DNA from: CAIWHR01 sp963734055
GTDB lineage: Bacteria > Pseudomonadota > Gammaproteobacteria > Burkholderiales > Casimicrobiaceae
NCBI GenBank assembly: GCA_963734055.1
Contig: CAVTFQ010000012.1
Span: 1 to 64,000 of the forward strand
Length of the DNA: 64,000 nt
Direction of reading: 5' to 3'
The position numbers and the translations under genes are program-made. Positions within the stretch are counted from its first letter, which is position 1, and each line of letters opens with the position of its first letter. The notes below the pieces were generated by a model. The model did no database searches. It was given only the letters and a program-made list of their open reading frames with translations, and was not told where the DNA came from. This document shows positions 40,987 through 49,545 of this stretch, piece by piece.

Positions 40987-42296
40987 CGATCTATCCCCGC
41001 TCGCTGTTCGGCCGCCTCGCGCTGCTCCTGCTCGTGGTGATCGCGCTCGCGCTGGCGGCCACGATCGGCGTCTTCCGCCACGACCGCGAGGCCCTCCTCG
41101 TTCGTGCGTTCGGCGACACGAAGATCGCCCAGCTCCAGGCCGTCCGGGCGGCGCTCGAATCCTCCGACGCGCGGGAGCGCCGCGAGACCGTCGGCCGGAT
41201 CGGCCGGGAATTCGGCGTGCGAATCCTTCCGGAAGCGGAGCGGCCGCTGCCGGGCCTCGGGGCGCCGATGCTGCCGCGAATGCAGGAGCTCGAGACGCGG
41301 CTCAAGGATCAGTTCGGCTCCGAAACGCAGGTGCGCGTGACACCGGGGCGCGGCCTCCTGTTCGTTCGCGTCGATGCCGGGGGCTCGGGGTACTGGATCG
41401 GCTTTCCGACGCCGCCGCGGCATTTGGAGGACGAGCCGTGGCGGGCGATCGTCTGGAGCCTGATCCTCGCGGCGATTCTCCTCCTCGCGGCCTACGGCTT
41501 CGCCCGCTACCTCGCGCGCCCGCTGCGCGACCTCAACGCCGCCGTCGAGCGCGTCGGCCGCGGGGAGTCGCCGCCGCCCCTGCCCGAAGGCGGCCCCTCG
41601 GAGATCGCGAAACTCAACCGCGGCTTCAACCGGATGACGGTGAATCTCCGCCAGTTCGAGCAGGACCGGGCGCTCCTGCTCGCGGGCGTCTCGCATGACC
41701 TGCGGACGCCGCTCGCGCGGCTGCGGCTCGGCATCGAGATGGCGGCACAGGACGAGCCGACGCGCTCGGGCATGGTCGCCGACATCGAAGAGATGGACCG
41801 CATCATCGGGCAATTCCTGGAGTTCGCGCGCACCGATCGCGATGCGGCGCTGGAGCCGGCCGACGCGGCCGCGATCGTCGGCGCGTGCGTCGAGCGCTAC
41901 GTCCGGGCAGGGCGCGATGTCCGCTATGCGGCAGGCGCCGCGCCCCGGGTGCCGCTGCGGCCGACGGCGTACTCGCGCCTGGTCTCGAACCTGATCGACA
42001 ACGCGCTCGCGTACGGCGCGCCGCCCGTCGACGTGACGACCTCGGTCACGGGCGGCCGATTCGTGCTCGACGTTGCCGACCGCGGTCCGGGCATCGCCCC
42101 CGACGAAGTCGAGCGCCTGAAGCAGCCGTTCACGCGCGCCTCGGCCGCACGTGGAGATGCGGGCGGCGTCGCCGGCGCCGGGCTCGGCCTCGCCATCGTG
42201 GACCGCATCGCCCGCATGCACCGCGGCACGCTCGAACTTCTGCCGCGCGACGGCGGGGGCACGCTCGCTCGAGTCGCGATTCCGCTCGCTGCCTGA
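40983..42296 (+). CDS. sensor histidine kinase, EnvZ-like
   Basis: The protein has 437 residues from a GTG overlapping the regulator stop. TM1 is about 10-30 and TM2 about 156-176, enclosing a periplasmic domain of about 120 residues. A HAMP domain (ARPLRDLNAAVERVGRGE...EIAKLNRGFNRMTVNL) precedes the HisKA box GVSHDLRTPLARLRLGIEM (His238). The ATPase shows NLIDNALAYG, VADRGPGIAPDE and GAGLGLAIVDRI. It is similar in layout to EnvZ, which senses osmotic and membrane stress. Confidence 0.94.
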   Translation: MTIYPRSLFGRLALLLLVVIALALAATIGVFRHDREALLVRAFGDTKIAQLQAVRAALESSDARERRETVGRIGREFGVRILPEAERPLPGLGAPMLPRMQELETRLKDQFGSETQVRVTPGRGLLFVRVDAGGSGYWIGFPTPPRHLEDEPWRAIVWSLILAAILLLAAYGFARYLARPLRDLNAAVERVGRGESPPPLPEGGPSEIAKLNRGFNRMTVNLRQFEQDRALLLAGVSHDLRTPLARLRLGIEMAAQDEPTRSGMVADIEEMDRIIGQFLEFARTDRDAALEPADAAAIVGACVERYVRAGRDVRYAAGAAPRVPLRPTAYSRLVSNLIDNALAYGAPPVDVTTSVTGGRFVLDVADRGPGIAPDEVERLKQPFTRASAARGDAGGVAGAGLGLAIVDRIARMHRGTLELLPRDGGGTLARVAIPLAA

Positions 42297-42308
42297 CCGC
42301 CGGCGCCG

Positions 42309-42788
42309 CTATCGCGCGAAGAGCAGCACCGTCGCCAGCGCTGCGATGCCCTCGCCGCGCCCGGCGAAGCCGAGGCGCTCCGTCGTCGTCGCCTTGATGC
42401 TCACCTGCTCGACCGAGCAGCCGAGATCCGCGGCGATGTTGGCGCGCATGGCGGGGACATGCGGCGCAAGCTTGGGCGCCTGCGCGATGATGGTCGCGTC
42501 GAGGTTCAGGACGGCGTAGCGTCGCGCCGTCGCCATCGCCGCCACGTGCCGCAGCAGCACGCGGCTGTCGGCGCCTTTCCACCGCGGGTCGGTGTCCGGA
42601 AAGTGCGTGCCGATGTCGCCCAGCGCGAGCGCGCCGAGCGTCGCGTCGGCAATCGCGTGGAGCAACACGTCGGCGTCCGAGTGGCCCTCGAGGCCCCGCT
42701 CGTAGGGGATCGTCACGCCGCCGAGCACGAGCCGGCGCCCGGCGACCAGCGCGTGCACGTCGAACCCGTTGCCGATGCGGATCGTCAT
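42309..42788 (-). CDS. ispF: 2-C-methyl-D-erythritol 2,4-cyclodiphosphate synthase
   Basis: The protein has 159 residues beginning MTIRIGNGFDVHALVAGRRL; Asp10 and His12 are the zinc ligands. LEGHSDADVLLHAIADATLG, LGDIGTHFPDTDPRWKGADS and the C-terminal KATTTERLGFAGRGEGIAA are family signatures. It catalyses the fifth step of the MEP isoprenoid pathway. The ATG overlaps the ispD stop (ATGA). It converges with the EnvZ-like gene, 12 bp between stops. Confidence 0.97.
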   Translation of the reverse strand: MTIRIGNGFDVHALVAGRRLVLGGVTIPYERGLEGHSDADVLLHAIADATLGALALGDIGTHFPDTDPRWKGADSRVLLRHVAAMATARRYAVLNLDATIIAQAPKLAPHVPAMRANIAADLGCSVEQVSIKATTTERLGFAGRGEGIAALATVLLFAR

Positions 42789-43501
42789 CCCCTGCCTTCC
42801 TGCGCCGTGATGATCGCGGCGGCAAACACCAGATCCGAAGGATACGTGACCTTGATGTTCTGCGCGCTGCCCACGACGAGCTTCGGCCGCCCGCAGGCAC
42901 CCGTCGCCGCGAGCGCTTCCACCGCCTGCGCTTCGTCCGTCGCCTCGAGCGCGTCCGGCAGCGCGAGCGCGGCCCGGAGCACGCCGAAGCGGAACATCTG
43001 CGGTGTTTGCGCCTGCCACAGCCCGACCCGCGATTCGGTGACCCGCACGCGTCCCGGCTCATCGCGGTCCTCGCGCTTGAGCGTGTCGGCCACGGGGATC
43101 GCGAGGAGGCCTCCGACCGGATCCCGCGCCAACTCGGCGACGAGGCGCAGCACGGCATCGACCGGTACGCAGGGGCGGGCGGCGTCGTGCACGAGGATCC
43201 AGTCGTCGTCCGCGCAGCGCGCAGCGAGCTCGCCGAGCGCATTGGCGACCGTCGCCGCGCGCGTGTCGCCTCCACAGCGCAACGCGACGACGCCGGCGCG
43301 CGTGCCGACGATGGCATCGTAGTGCGAGTCCTCCGGCGCGAGTGCGACGAAGACGTCGCAGGGCGGGAGCGCAGCCGCGAGCCGGTCGAGCGTCCGCGCG
43401 AGGAGCGTGCGCCCGCCGAGGAGCGCATACTGCTTCGGCCCCTCGCCGCCGAAGCGGCTGCCGCCGCCGGCCGCGGGAACCAGCGCCACGAGGCGGCTCA
43501 T
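42785..43501 (-). CDS. ispD: 2-C-methyl-D-erythritol 4-phosphate cytidylyltransferase
   Basis: The protein has 238 residues beginning MSRLVALVPAAGGGSRFGG, with GPKQYALLGGRTLLARTL and ILVHDAARPCVPVDAVLR as the CTP-binding and catalytic segments and VWQAQTPQMF-like WQAQTPQMFRFG near the end. It makes CDP-methylerythritol in the MEP pathway. It is coupled to ispF. The ATG at 43501 is the family start. Confidence 0.97.
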   Translation of the reverse strand: MSRLVALVPAAGGGSRFGGEGPKQYALLGGRTLLARTLDRLAAALPPCDVFVALAPEDSHYDAIVGTRAGVVALRCGGDTRAATVANALGELAARCADDDWILVHDAARPCVPVDAVLRLVAELARDPVGGLLAIPVADTLKREDRDEPGRVRVTESRVGLWQAQTPQMFRFGVLRAALALPDALEATDEAQAVEALAATGACGRPKLVVGSAQNIKVTYPSDLVFAAAIITAQEGRG

Positions 43502-43628
43502 GTCGCGACCCCGCCGCGGCCTCCGCGCTGCCGTGCCCTCCCGTTGTGACGCGCGGCTCGGCGGCCGCGCGCGCTCGGGGACGCGCCCTGCGGGCCTTGG
43601 CTTCGCCCCCCTCCCACGCGCGTTCCGC

Positions 43629-44126
43629 TCACTCGATGAGAAGCGAGATGCGCTCCTCGTCGAGCGGCCGGAACCCGAGCCGCTCGTAGAAGCGCCACGC
43701 GCCCGCATTCGCGCGATGACACGCGCTGTCGATCCGCGAACAGCCGCGCGCCTTCAGGAACCCCGCGAGCGCCGCGAGCATCGCGCCGCCGATCCCGCGT
43801 CCCCGCCAGCCGTCGCGGATGATCACGTCGTCGAGCTTCGCGACCAGCGTCCCGCGCGCCGTCGAGATCGCATGGCACACGACGCACGCGCCGACCGTGC
43901 CGTCGGCTCCGCTCGCGTTCGTCCGCGCGAGCCACACGAAGCCTATCTCCGGCCGGGCGAGGAAAAGATCGAGCGCGCGCGCGAGCGCCGGCGCGCCGCC
44001 GTCGCCGTAGGCGGCGCTCGACGCGAGGTAATGCGCATCCCTGCCGAGGAAGGATCCGAGCAGCGCCTCCGCATCCACGCGCGTCGCCGCCGTCATCGGC
44101 GCGCAGCCGATCGCCACCGGGCTCAT
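43629..44126 (-). CDS. GNAT family N-acetyltransferase
   Basis: The protein has 165 residues. The acetyl-CoA site is the segment LDDVIIRDGWRGRGIGGAML (motif A, R-G-x-G-I-G), followed by SACHRANAGAWRFYERLGFRPL (motif B) ending in an Ile/Leu-rich strand. The ATG at 44126 overlaps the thioesterase stop (ATGA), so it is the last gene of the glycolate operon. Substrate unknown. Confidence 0.88.
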   Translation of the reverse strand: MSPVAIGCAPMTAATRVDAEALLGSFLGRDAHYLASSAAYGDGGAPALARALDLFLARPEIGFVWLARTNASGADGTVGACVVCHAISTARGTLVAKLDDVIIRDGWRGRGIGGAMLAALAGFLKARGCSRIDSACHRANAGAWRFYERLGFRPLDEERISLLIE

Positions 44127-44575
44127 TCGCCGCGTTCCGCCACGAGCGGCTCGAGCGCCGCCCGAATGGCGGCCGGCACGGGGACGGGGCGCTGCGTCGC
44201 CCGGTCCACCCAGACGTGGACGAAGTGCCCGGTCGCTGCGGGCTCGTCCTCGCCCTCCCGGAAGAGCCCGATCTCGTAGCGCACCGACGACGTCCCGATC
44301 TTGACCACCCGCAGTCCGGCGTCGATCGTGTCGGGGAACGAGAGCGGCTTCCTGAACCTGCACATCGTCTCGACGACGACCCCGATCGCCGGACCGGCCG
44401 CGATGTCGAGACCGCCCTCGACGATCAGGTGCTGATTCACCGCCGTGTCGAAGTACGAGTAGTACGCCACGTTGTTGACGTGGCCGTACGTGTCGTTGTC
44501 CATCCAGCGGGTCGGAATCGCGATGAAGCGGCGATAGCCGGCCCGAAGGCCGGGGCCCGGTGCAGCGGATTTCAA
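44123..44575 (-). CDS. acyl-CoA thioesterase, 4HBT hotdog family
   Basis: The protein has 150 residues. The hotdog signature is IPTRWMDNDTYGHVNNVAYY with the catalytic-type Asp in WMDNDTYGHVNN. The rest is a single domain ending with GHFVHVWVDRATQRPVPVP. The start appears to be a TTG at 44575 with GAGG 8 bp upstream, 24 bp after the glcF stop. It hydrolyses acyl-CoA; related YbgC-like proteins act on short chains. Confidence 0.9.
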   Translation of the reverse strand: MKSAAPGPGLRAGYRRFIAIPTRWMDNDTYGHVNNVAYYSYFDTAVNQHLIVEGGLDIAAGPAIGVVVETMCRFRKPLSFPDTIDAGLRVVKIGTSSVRYEIGLFREGEDEPAATGHFVHVWVDRATQRPVPVPAAIRAALEPLVAERGE

Positions 44576-44599
44576 CGCACGCCTCGCATCCGGCGTCTC

Positions 44600-45847
44600 T
44601 CAGAGCGGGGCACGCGGTCCGCCGACCATCCGCGCGTCGAGAAGCTCGATCCAGTGCCGCACCGGCGCGGCGGCGCCGTCGGCCAGGTGGACCATGCAGC
44701 CGATGTTCGCCGAGGCGATCACGTCGGGCTGCCCCGAGCCGAGCGCGGCGAGCTTCGCCCGCTTGAGTTCCTTCGAGATTACCGGCTGCAGGATCGAGTA
44801 CGTGCCCGCGGAGCCGCAGCAGAGGTGCGCATCGGGCACGGTCGTGAGCTCGAGCCCGAGCGCGTGGAGGATCTCCTCGACGCGGCCGTTGAGCTTCATC
44901 CCGTGCTGCAGCGAGCACGGCGCGTGGAACGCCACCTTGCGCGAGCCGATGTCCATCGCGATCTTCGGCGCCACGCGCGACCACTCGGCCGCGACGACTT
45001 CGACCGGATCGCGCGCGAGCTCCGACACTCTCTTCGCCTTCGCGGCGTAGACGGCGTCCTCTCGCAGCAGGTGACCGTAGTCCTTCACCATCACGCCGCA
45101 GCCGCTCGCCGTCACCACCACGGCCTCGGTTCCGGATTCGAAGTGCGGCCACCACGCGTCGATGTTGCGCTTGACGATCTCGAGCGCCCGCTCCTGCTCT
45201 TCCAGATGGAACGGCAGCGCGCCGCAGCAGCCGCCGCCGGCGACGCGAACGAGCGAGATGCCGACGCGGTCGAGCACGCGCGCCATCGACGCGTCGATCA
45301 CCGGCGCGAGCGCCTCCTGCACGCAGCTGGCCGCCACGATCATGCGGCGCGGATGACGCGCTTCAGGCCAGCGCCCGGGCGCAACGCGGTCCGGCAGCCC
45401 GGCGCGCAGCTCGCGCGGCAGGAACGGCTTCAGGAGCCGACCCGCCATCACGGCCGCGCCGAAAAGCCGCCCCGAAAGCAGGCCTGCGCGGAGCGCGAGC
45501 CGTTCGGCGCGGGCCGCCGGCGAGCGCGGCACCTGTTTGGCCACGACCTGCCGGCCGATGTCGACGAGCCGGCCGTACTGCACGCCCGACGGGCACGTCG
45601 TCTCGCAGGAGCGGCACGTGAGGCAGCGGTCGAGGTGCAGCTGCGTCTTCTCCGTCGCCTTGCCGCCTTCGAGCACCTGCTTGATCAGGTAGATGCGCCC
45701 GCGGGGACTGTCGAGCTCGTCGCCCAGGAGTTGATAGGTCGGGCAAGTCGCAAGGCAGAAGCCGCAATGCACGCACGAGCGCAGGATTTCGTCGGCCTCG
45801 CGGCCGTCGGGCGTGTCACGGATGAAATCGGCGAGCGCGGTCTGCAC
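44600..45847 (-). CDS. glcF: glycolate oxidase iron-sulfur subunit
   Basis: The protein has 415 residues from a GTG at 45847. Two [4Fe-4S] motifs are intact: CVHCGFCLATCP and CLTCRSCETTCP. Two CCG domains follow, with GGGCCGALPFHL and HLCCGSAGTY. GlcF passes electrons from the GlcD/GlcE flavoproteins to the quinone pool. A 200-bp gap with a BIME-like repeat separates it from glcE. Confidence 0.96.
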   Translation of the reverse strand: MQTALADFIRDTPDGREADEILRSCVHCGFCLATCPTYQLLGDELDSPRGRIYLIKQVLEGGKATEKTQLHLDRCLTCRSCETTCPSGVQYGRLVDIGRQVVAKQVPRSPAARAERLALRAGLLSGRLFGAAVMAGRLLKPFLPRELRAGLPDRVAPGRWPEARHPRRMIVAASCVQEALAPVIDASMARVLDRVGISLVRVAGGGCCGALPFHLEEQERALEIVKRNIDAWWPHFESGTEAVVVTASGCGVMVKDYGHLLREDAVYAAKAKRVSELARDPVEVVAAEWSRVAPKIAMDIGSRKVAFHAPCSLQHGMKLNGRVEEILHALGLELTTVPDAHLCCGSAGTYSILQPVISKELKRAKLAALGSGQPDVIASANIGCMVHLADGAAAPVRHWIELLDARMVGGPRAPL

Positions 45848-45905
45848 TAGATGTCAATCGTCAACACGGTGTGTCCACGACGAATGCGCCCGTCGCACGC
45901 ATTCT

Positions 45906-46000
45906 CCGTCGTCCCCGCGGACGCGGCGACCCAGTGACGTCGCAGACTGTCGCCTGCAATGACCCAGGTCGCTCGATTCCCGCGTTCGCGGGAATGACGG
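45906..46000. repeat. BIME/REP-like pair of inverted palindromic units
   Basis: The left unit is CCGTCGTCCCCGCGGACGCGG. The right unit, read on the minus strand, is CCGTCATTCCCGCGAACGCG followed by GGAATC; its core ATTCCCGCG-TT-CGCGGGAAT (45976-45995) is a perfect 9-bp stem. The two units face each other over about 95 bp. The ATTCCCGCG hairpin type is a common dispersed repeat in proteobacteria. It sits between glcE and glcF. Confidence 0.75.
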
Positions 46001-46048
46001 CTGCACAGGATTCATGCATCGCAGAAACAGCGTCCTCAATGTTCACCA

Positions 46049-47137
46049 CTAAAGATCCAGGTACAGCCGACGCGGATTCATGATGCCGGCCGGATCGAAC
46101 GCGCGCTTGAGGCGCTGGTGCAGCATCGCGAGCGACTCGGGCAGCGGCTGGAAGACACCGGCGCTCTTGTCGACCGTTCGCCAGAGCGTCGCGTGGCCGC
46201 CGTGCCCGCGCGCCCACTCGCGCACGCGACTCGCGTCCGCGCGCTCGTTCGCGTGCAGCCAACGCAGCGCGCCCCCCCATTCGATCAGCTGATCGCCGCC
46301 GAGATCGGTGTAGGGCGCCGTCGGCTTCACGGACAGCCGCCACAGCGTCGCGCCGGATTGCGCGGCCGCGAGGAAGAACGGCTGCGTCTGCTCCTTGACG
46401 CTATGCCAGAATGCCGCGCCACGATCGTTGCCGGGCAGCGCGTTCCCGCCGACCTTCCCGACGGCCGCCTCGACCGCGGGCGCTGCCCCCGAGAGCCGCA
46501 CGGCGAGGCGTCCGGCGTGGTATGCGGTCGCCGTGATCGGCAGCGGCTTCCCGCCCCACTCGTTCGTCAGCCGGATCGCCTCGTCGGCCGAGCACTGGAA
46601 CACGCGCGTCGTCTCGGCCTTCGGCATCGGCACACAGCGGAGCGACACCTCGGTGAGGATGCCGAGCGTGCCGAGCGCCCCGGTCATGAGGCGCGCGACG
46701 TCGAAGCCTGCGACGTTCTTCATCACCCGGCCGCCAAAGGCCAGGTGATCGCCTTTGCCGTCCAGCATGCGCACGCCGAGCACGATGTCGCGCACGGCGC
46801 CGGCATAGGGCCGCCGCGGCCCCGAGAGCCCCGCGGCGACGAATCCTCCGATCGTCGCCTCCTCGCCGAAGCGCGGCGGTTCGCAGGCGAGCATCTGCCC
46901 CTGAGCCCGCAACGTGCGCTCGACGTGCGCGAGCCGCGTGCCGGCGCGGACGGTCACGACGAGCTCGGTCGGGTCGTAGTCGACGATGCCCTCGCACGGC
47001 GTCGTGTCGAGCACCTCGCCTTCGAGGGCCTGGCCGTAGAAGTCCTTGGTGCCGCCGCCGCGGATGCGCAGCGGCGTGTGCGCGGCCACCGCGGCGCGGA
47101 TCCGCGCTTGCCATTCCGCGACGACCGCTTCCGTCAT
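46049..47137 (-). CDS. glcE: glycolate oxidase FAD-binding subunit
   Basis: The protein has 362 residues. The PCMH-type FAD-binding region starts LRIRGGGTKDFYGQAL, followed by ELVVTVRAGTRLAHVERTL, CEPPRFGEEATIGGFVAAGLSG and GGRVMKNVAGFDVARLMTGALG. The C-terminus AFDPAGIMNPRRLY is standard. It is shorter than GlcD, as expected for GlcE. The ATG overlaps the GST stop (ATGA). Confidence 0.95.
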   Translation of the reverse strand: MTEAVVAEWQARIRAAVAAHTPLRIRGGGTKDFYGQALEGEVLDTTPCEGIVDYDPTELVVTVRAGTRLAHVERTLRAQGQMLACEPPRFGEEATIGGFVAAGLSGPRRPYAGAVRDIVLGVRMLDGKGDHLAFGGRVMKNVAGFDVARLMTGALGTLGILTEVSLRCVPMPKAETTRVFQCSADEAIRLTNEWGGKPLPITATAYHAGRLAVRLSGAAPAVEAAVGKVGGNALPGNDRGAAFWHSVKEQTQPFFLAAAQSGATLWRLSVKPTAPYTDLGGDQLIEWGGALRWLHANERADASRVREWARGHGGHATLWRTVDKSAGVFQPLPESLAMLHQRLKRAFDPAGIMNPRRLYLDL

Positions 47138-47841
47138 GGACGCGGCACGCCTCCGGCCGTGGCACCGCTCCGGGATAGTTGGTCGCGGTAGATGATGCGC
47201 GGCTCGTCCACTTCGACGACCGCGGTTTCCGCGCGCGCGGCCGCCTCCCACTCGCGAAGCCAGGGGTGCGCGCTCAGCGCGTCGAGATACACGCCCGCTG
47301 CGCCGTCGGGGGCGACGTCGTAGGTGCGGAAACGGAACGCCACCGGCGCGTAGAACGCGTCGGCGATCGTGAAGGGCCCGGCGAGGTACGGACCGCCTGC
47401 GCCGAAACGCCGGCGCGCCTCCGTCCAGATCTCGGTGACCCGCGCGATGTCCGCGGCGAGCCCCGGCGACCATGGCCGCACGTCGACGCGCTCTTTGACG
47501 CACATCGTCATCTCGTTTCGCAGATGCCCGAATCCGGAGTGCATCTCGGCGCAGACGGAGCGGGCGAACGCGCGCGCGACGGGATCGAGCGGCCACATGC
47601 CCGGGTGTCGCTCGGCGAGGTACTCGGCGATCGCGAGCGAGTCCCAGACGACGGTGTCCCCATCGTGCAGGCACGGCACGCGCGCGGAAGGCGAGAATGC
47701 CCGGTTCGCGGGATCGGGCGCGGCCTCGCCCCGCAGCGAGACCATCACCTCCCGGAACGGCGCCCCGGAGAGCTTCGTGACCAGCCAGCCGCGCAGCGAC
47801 CACGACGAATAGTTCCGGTTGCCGATGTAGAGCGTGTACAT
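47134..47841 (-). CDS. glutathione S-transferase family protein
   Basis: The protein has 235 residues and begins MYTLYIGNRNYSSWSLRGWL, a thioredoxin-fold start with the Ser-rich site of zeta/YfcF-like enzymes. RVPCLHDGDTVVWDSLAIAEYL is the glutathione-binding ES-like segment, and the C-terminal helical domain contains GGPYLAGPFTIADAFYAPV. The start codon lies 5 bp from the end of a 271-bp inverted-repeat element, so its ribosome binding region overlaps the repeat tip. The frame continues through the element, but those residues are repeat-derived. Confidence 0.9.
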   Translation of the reverse strand: MYTLYIGNRNYSSWSLRGWLVTKLSGAPFREVMVSLRGEAAPDPANRAFSPSARVPCLHDGDTVVWDSLAIAEYLAERHPGMWPLDPVARAFARSVCAEMHSGFGHLRNEMTMCVKERVDVRPWSPGLAADIARVTEIWTEARRRFGAGGPYLAGPFTIADAFYAPVAFRFRTYDVAPDGAAGVYLDALSAHPWLREWEAAARAETAVVEVDEPRIIYRDQLSRSGATAGGVPRP

Positions 47842-47845
47842 CGTC

Positions 47846-48116
47846 AGGAGCCTGCCGGACATGCTTTCGCGTGTGCGGCGGCGGCGAGGTGGGCGCAGTT
47901 CGAGGCGCGAGCCCGAAGACATACCGGGAGTATGGCGAGGGCGAGTAACGCGGAAATGCGCCCATCTCGCCCCGTCCCTTCGGGTTGCTGCCAAAAAGCG
48001 CGTCTGCTTCGTTGCTCGGCTGGCAAAGGTTCCCGACATTTGCTGCGCCTCGCGCCTCGCATCCATCGCTTCTTGGCTAGGCAACGCACACGTGAAAACA
48101 TGTCCGGCAGGCTCCT
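47846..48116. mobile_element. 271-bp MITE-like element with 32-bp terminal inverted repeats
   Basis: The left end AGGAGCCTGCCGGACATGCT TTCGCGTGTGCG and the reverse complement of the right end AGGAGCCTGCCGGACATGTT TTCACGTGTGCG differ at 2 of 32 positions. The interior has no gene. It shares its core blocks with the 13686-13848 repeat. It exactly fills the gap between the FAD-oxidase stop (which overlaps it by 2 bp) and the GST start. Confidence 0.8.
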
Positions 48117-49530
48117 ACAGGGGGACGGTCTTGCCGGGATTCAGGATGCCGTGCGGATCGAGGGCGCGCTTGATGGCCTTCATGAGATCGACGGCGTCGC
48201 CGTGCTCGGCGACGAGCGCGCCGAGCTTGTGCACGCCGATCCCGTGCTCGCCGGTGCACGTGCCGCCCATCGCGATCGCGCGGAGCGACACGCGCTCGGC
48301 CAGGCCCTCGGCCTTCGCCCGCTGCGCCGGATCGTTCGGATCGAACAGCACGACGAGGTGGAAGTTGCCGTCGCCCACGTGGCCGACGATCGGCGCGACG
48401 AGTCCGGTCGCGTCGACGTCGGCCTTGGTCTCGAGGATGCAGTCCGCGAGGCGCGAGATCGGCACGCACGCGTCGGTCGCGAACCCCTGCGTGCCGGGCA
48501 CGAGCGCCATCGCCGCGTAATACGCCGCATGCCGGGCCTTCCACAGCCGCGCGCGCGCCTCGGGCTCGCGCGCCCACTCGAAGCTGCTCCCGCCGTGCTC
48601 CTCGGCGATCGCCTGCATCTGCGCGGCCTGCTCCGCGACGCCCGCGTCGCTGCCGTGGAACTCGAAGAACAGCGTCGTCTTCTCGGCGAAGCCCGTGAGC
48701 TTCGAGTAGCGGATGCACGCGCGCATCTGGACGTCGTCGAGGAGCTCGATTCGCGCGACCGGAATCCCGTGCTGCATCGCCATGATCACCGTGGCGCTGG
48801 CGCTCGCGAGGTCCGGAAACTGGCACACCGCCGCGGCCATCGCCGCGGGAACGCCGTAGAGGCGGAGCTGGATCTCGGTGATGATCCCGAGCGTGCCTTC
48901 GGAGCCGACGAGAAGTCGCGTGAGGTCGTAGCCGGCGCTCGACTTGCGGGCGCGGCCCCCGGTGTGGATCACGCGGCCGTCGCTCGCGACGACGGTGAGA
49001 CCGAGGACGTTCTCGCGCATCGTGCCGTAGCGCACGGCATTGGTCCCGGACGCCCGCGTCGCCGCCATTCCGCCGATGGTCGCATTGGCGCCGGGATCGA
49101 TCGGGAAGAAGAGCCCGGTGCCCTTGAGCTCGGCATTGAGCTGCTCGCGGGTAACCCCGGCCTGCACGCGGCAATCGAGATCCTCGACGCTGACCTCGAG
49201 CACCCGGTCCATCTGCGACAGGTCGAGGGAGACGCCGCCCGCGAGCGCGGCGACGTGCCCTTCGAGCGACGTGCCCACCCCGAAGGCGATCACCGGCACG
49301 CGCGCGGCGTAGCACAGCCGGACAATCGCGGCGACCTCTTCGTTCGTCTGCGGAAACACGACGACGTCGGGCATCGCCGCGTCGGCCAGGCCCTCGCCGT
49401 GACTGTGGCCCTCGCGGATCGCCTTCGAGGTGACCGCGCGCTCGCCGTAGTCGGCCGACAGCCGGGACACGATATCGGCGACCGCGCGCGCATCGGGCCG
49501 CGGCAAGTGAACGTCGGTCAGCGCCGTCAT
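48115..49530 (-). CDS. FAD-linked oxidase, D-lactate dehydrogenase/GlcD-like
   Basis: The protein has 471 residues. The PCMH FAD domain has PVIAFGVGTSLEGHVAALAG, GANATIGGMAATRASGTNAV and LLVGSEGTLGIITEIQL. The C-terminal FAD-oxidase domain has HVGDGNFHLVVLFDP and GGTCTGEHGIGVHKLG, ending LDPHGILNPGKTVPL. It resembles mitochondrial-type D-lactate dehydrogenase (cytochrome) more than GlcD. It follows glcD by 15 bp, so the operon has two such flavoproteins. The stop lies in the tip of the inverted-repeat element. Confidence 0.93.
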   Translation of the reverse strand: MTALTDVHLPRPDARAVADIVSRLSADYGERAVTSKAIREGHSHGEGLADAAMPDVVVFPQTNEEVAAIVRLCYAARVPVIAFGVGTSLEGHVAALAGGVSLDLSQMDRVLEVSVEDLDCRVQAGVTREQLNAELKGTGLFFPIDPGANATIGGMAATRASGTNAVRYGTMRENVLGLTVVASDGRVIHTGGRARKSSAGYDLTRLLVGSEGTLGIITEIQLRLYGVPAAMAAAVCQFPDLASASATVIMAMQHGIPVARIELLDDVQMRACIRYSKLTGFAEKTTLFFEFHGSDAGVAEQAAQMQAIAEEHGGSSFEWAREPEARARLWKARHAAYYAAMALVPGTQGFATDACVPISRLADCILETKADVDATGLVAPIVGHVGDGNFHLVVLFDPNDPAQRAKAEGLAERVSLRAIAMGGTCTGEHGIGVHKLGALVAEHGDAVDLMKAIKRALDPHGILNPGKTVPL

Positions 49531-49545
49531 GCGGTCTCTCCCGGT

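Noticed and set aside
45906..46000. Possible CRISPR repeats
   Set aside because: Only two inverted units, no regular spacers and no cas genes.
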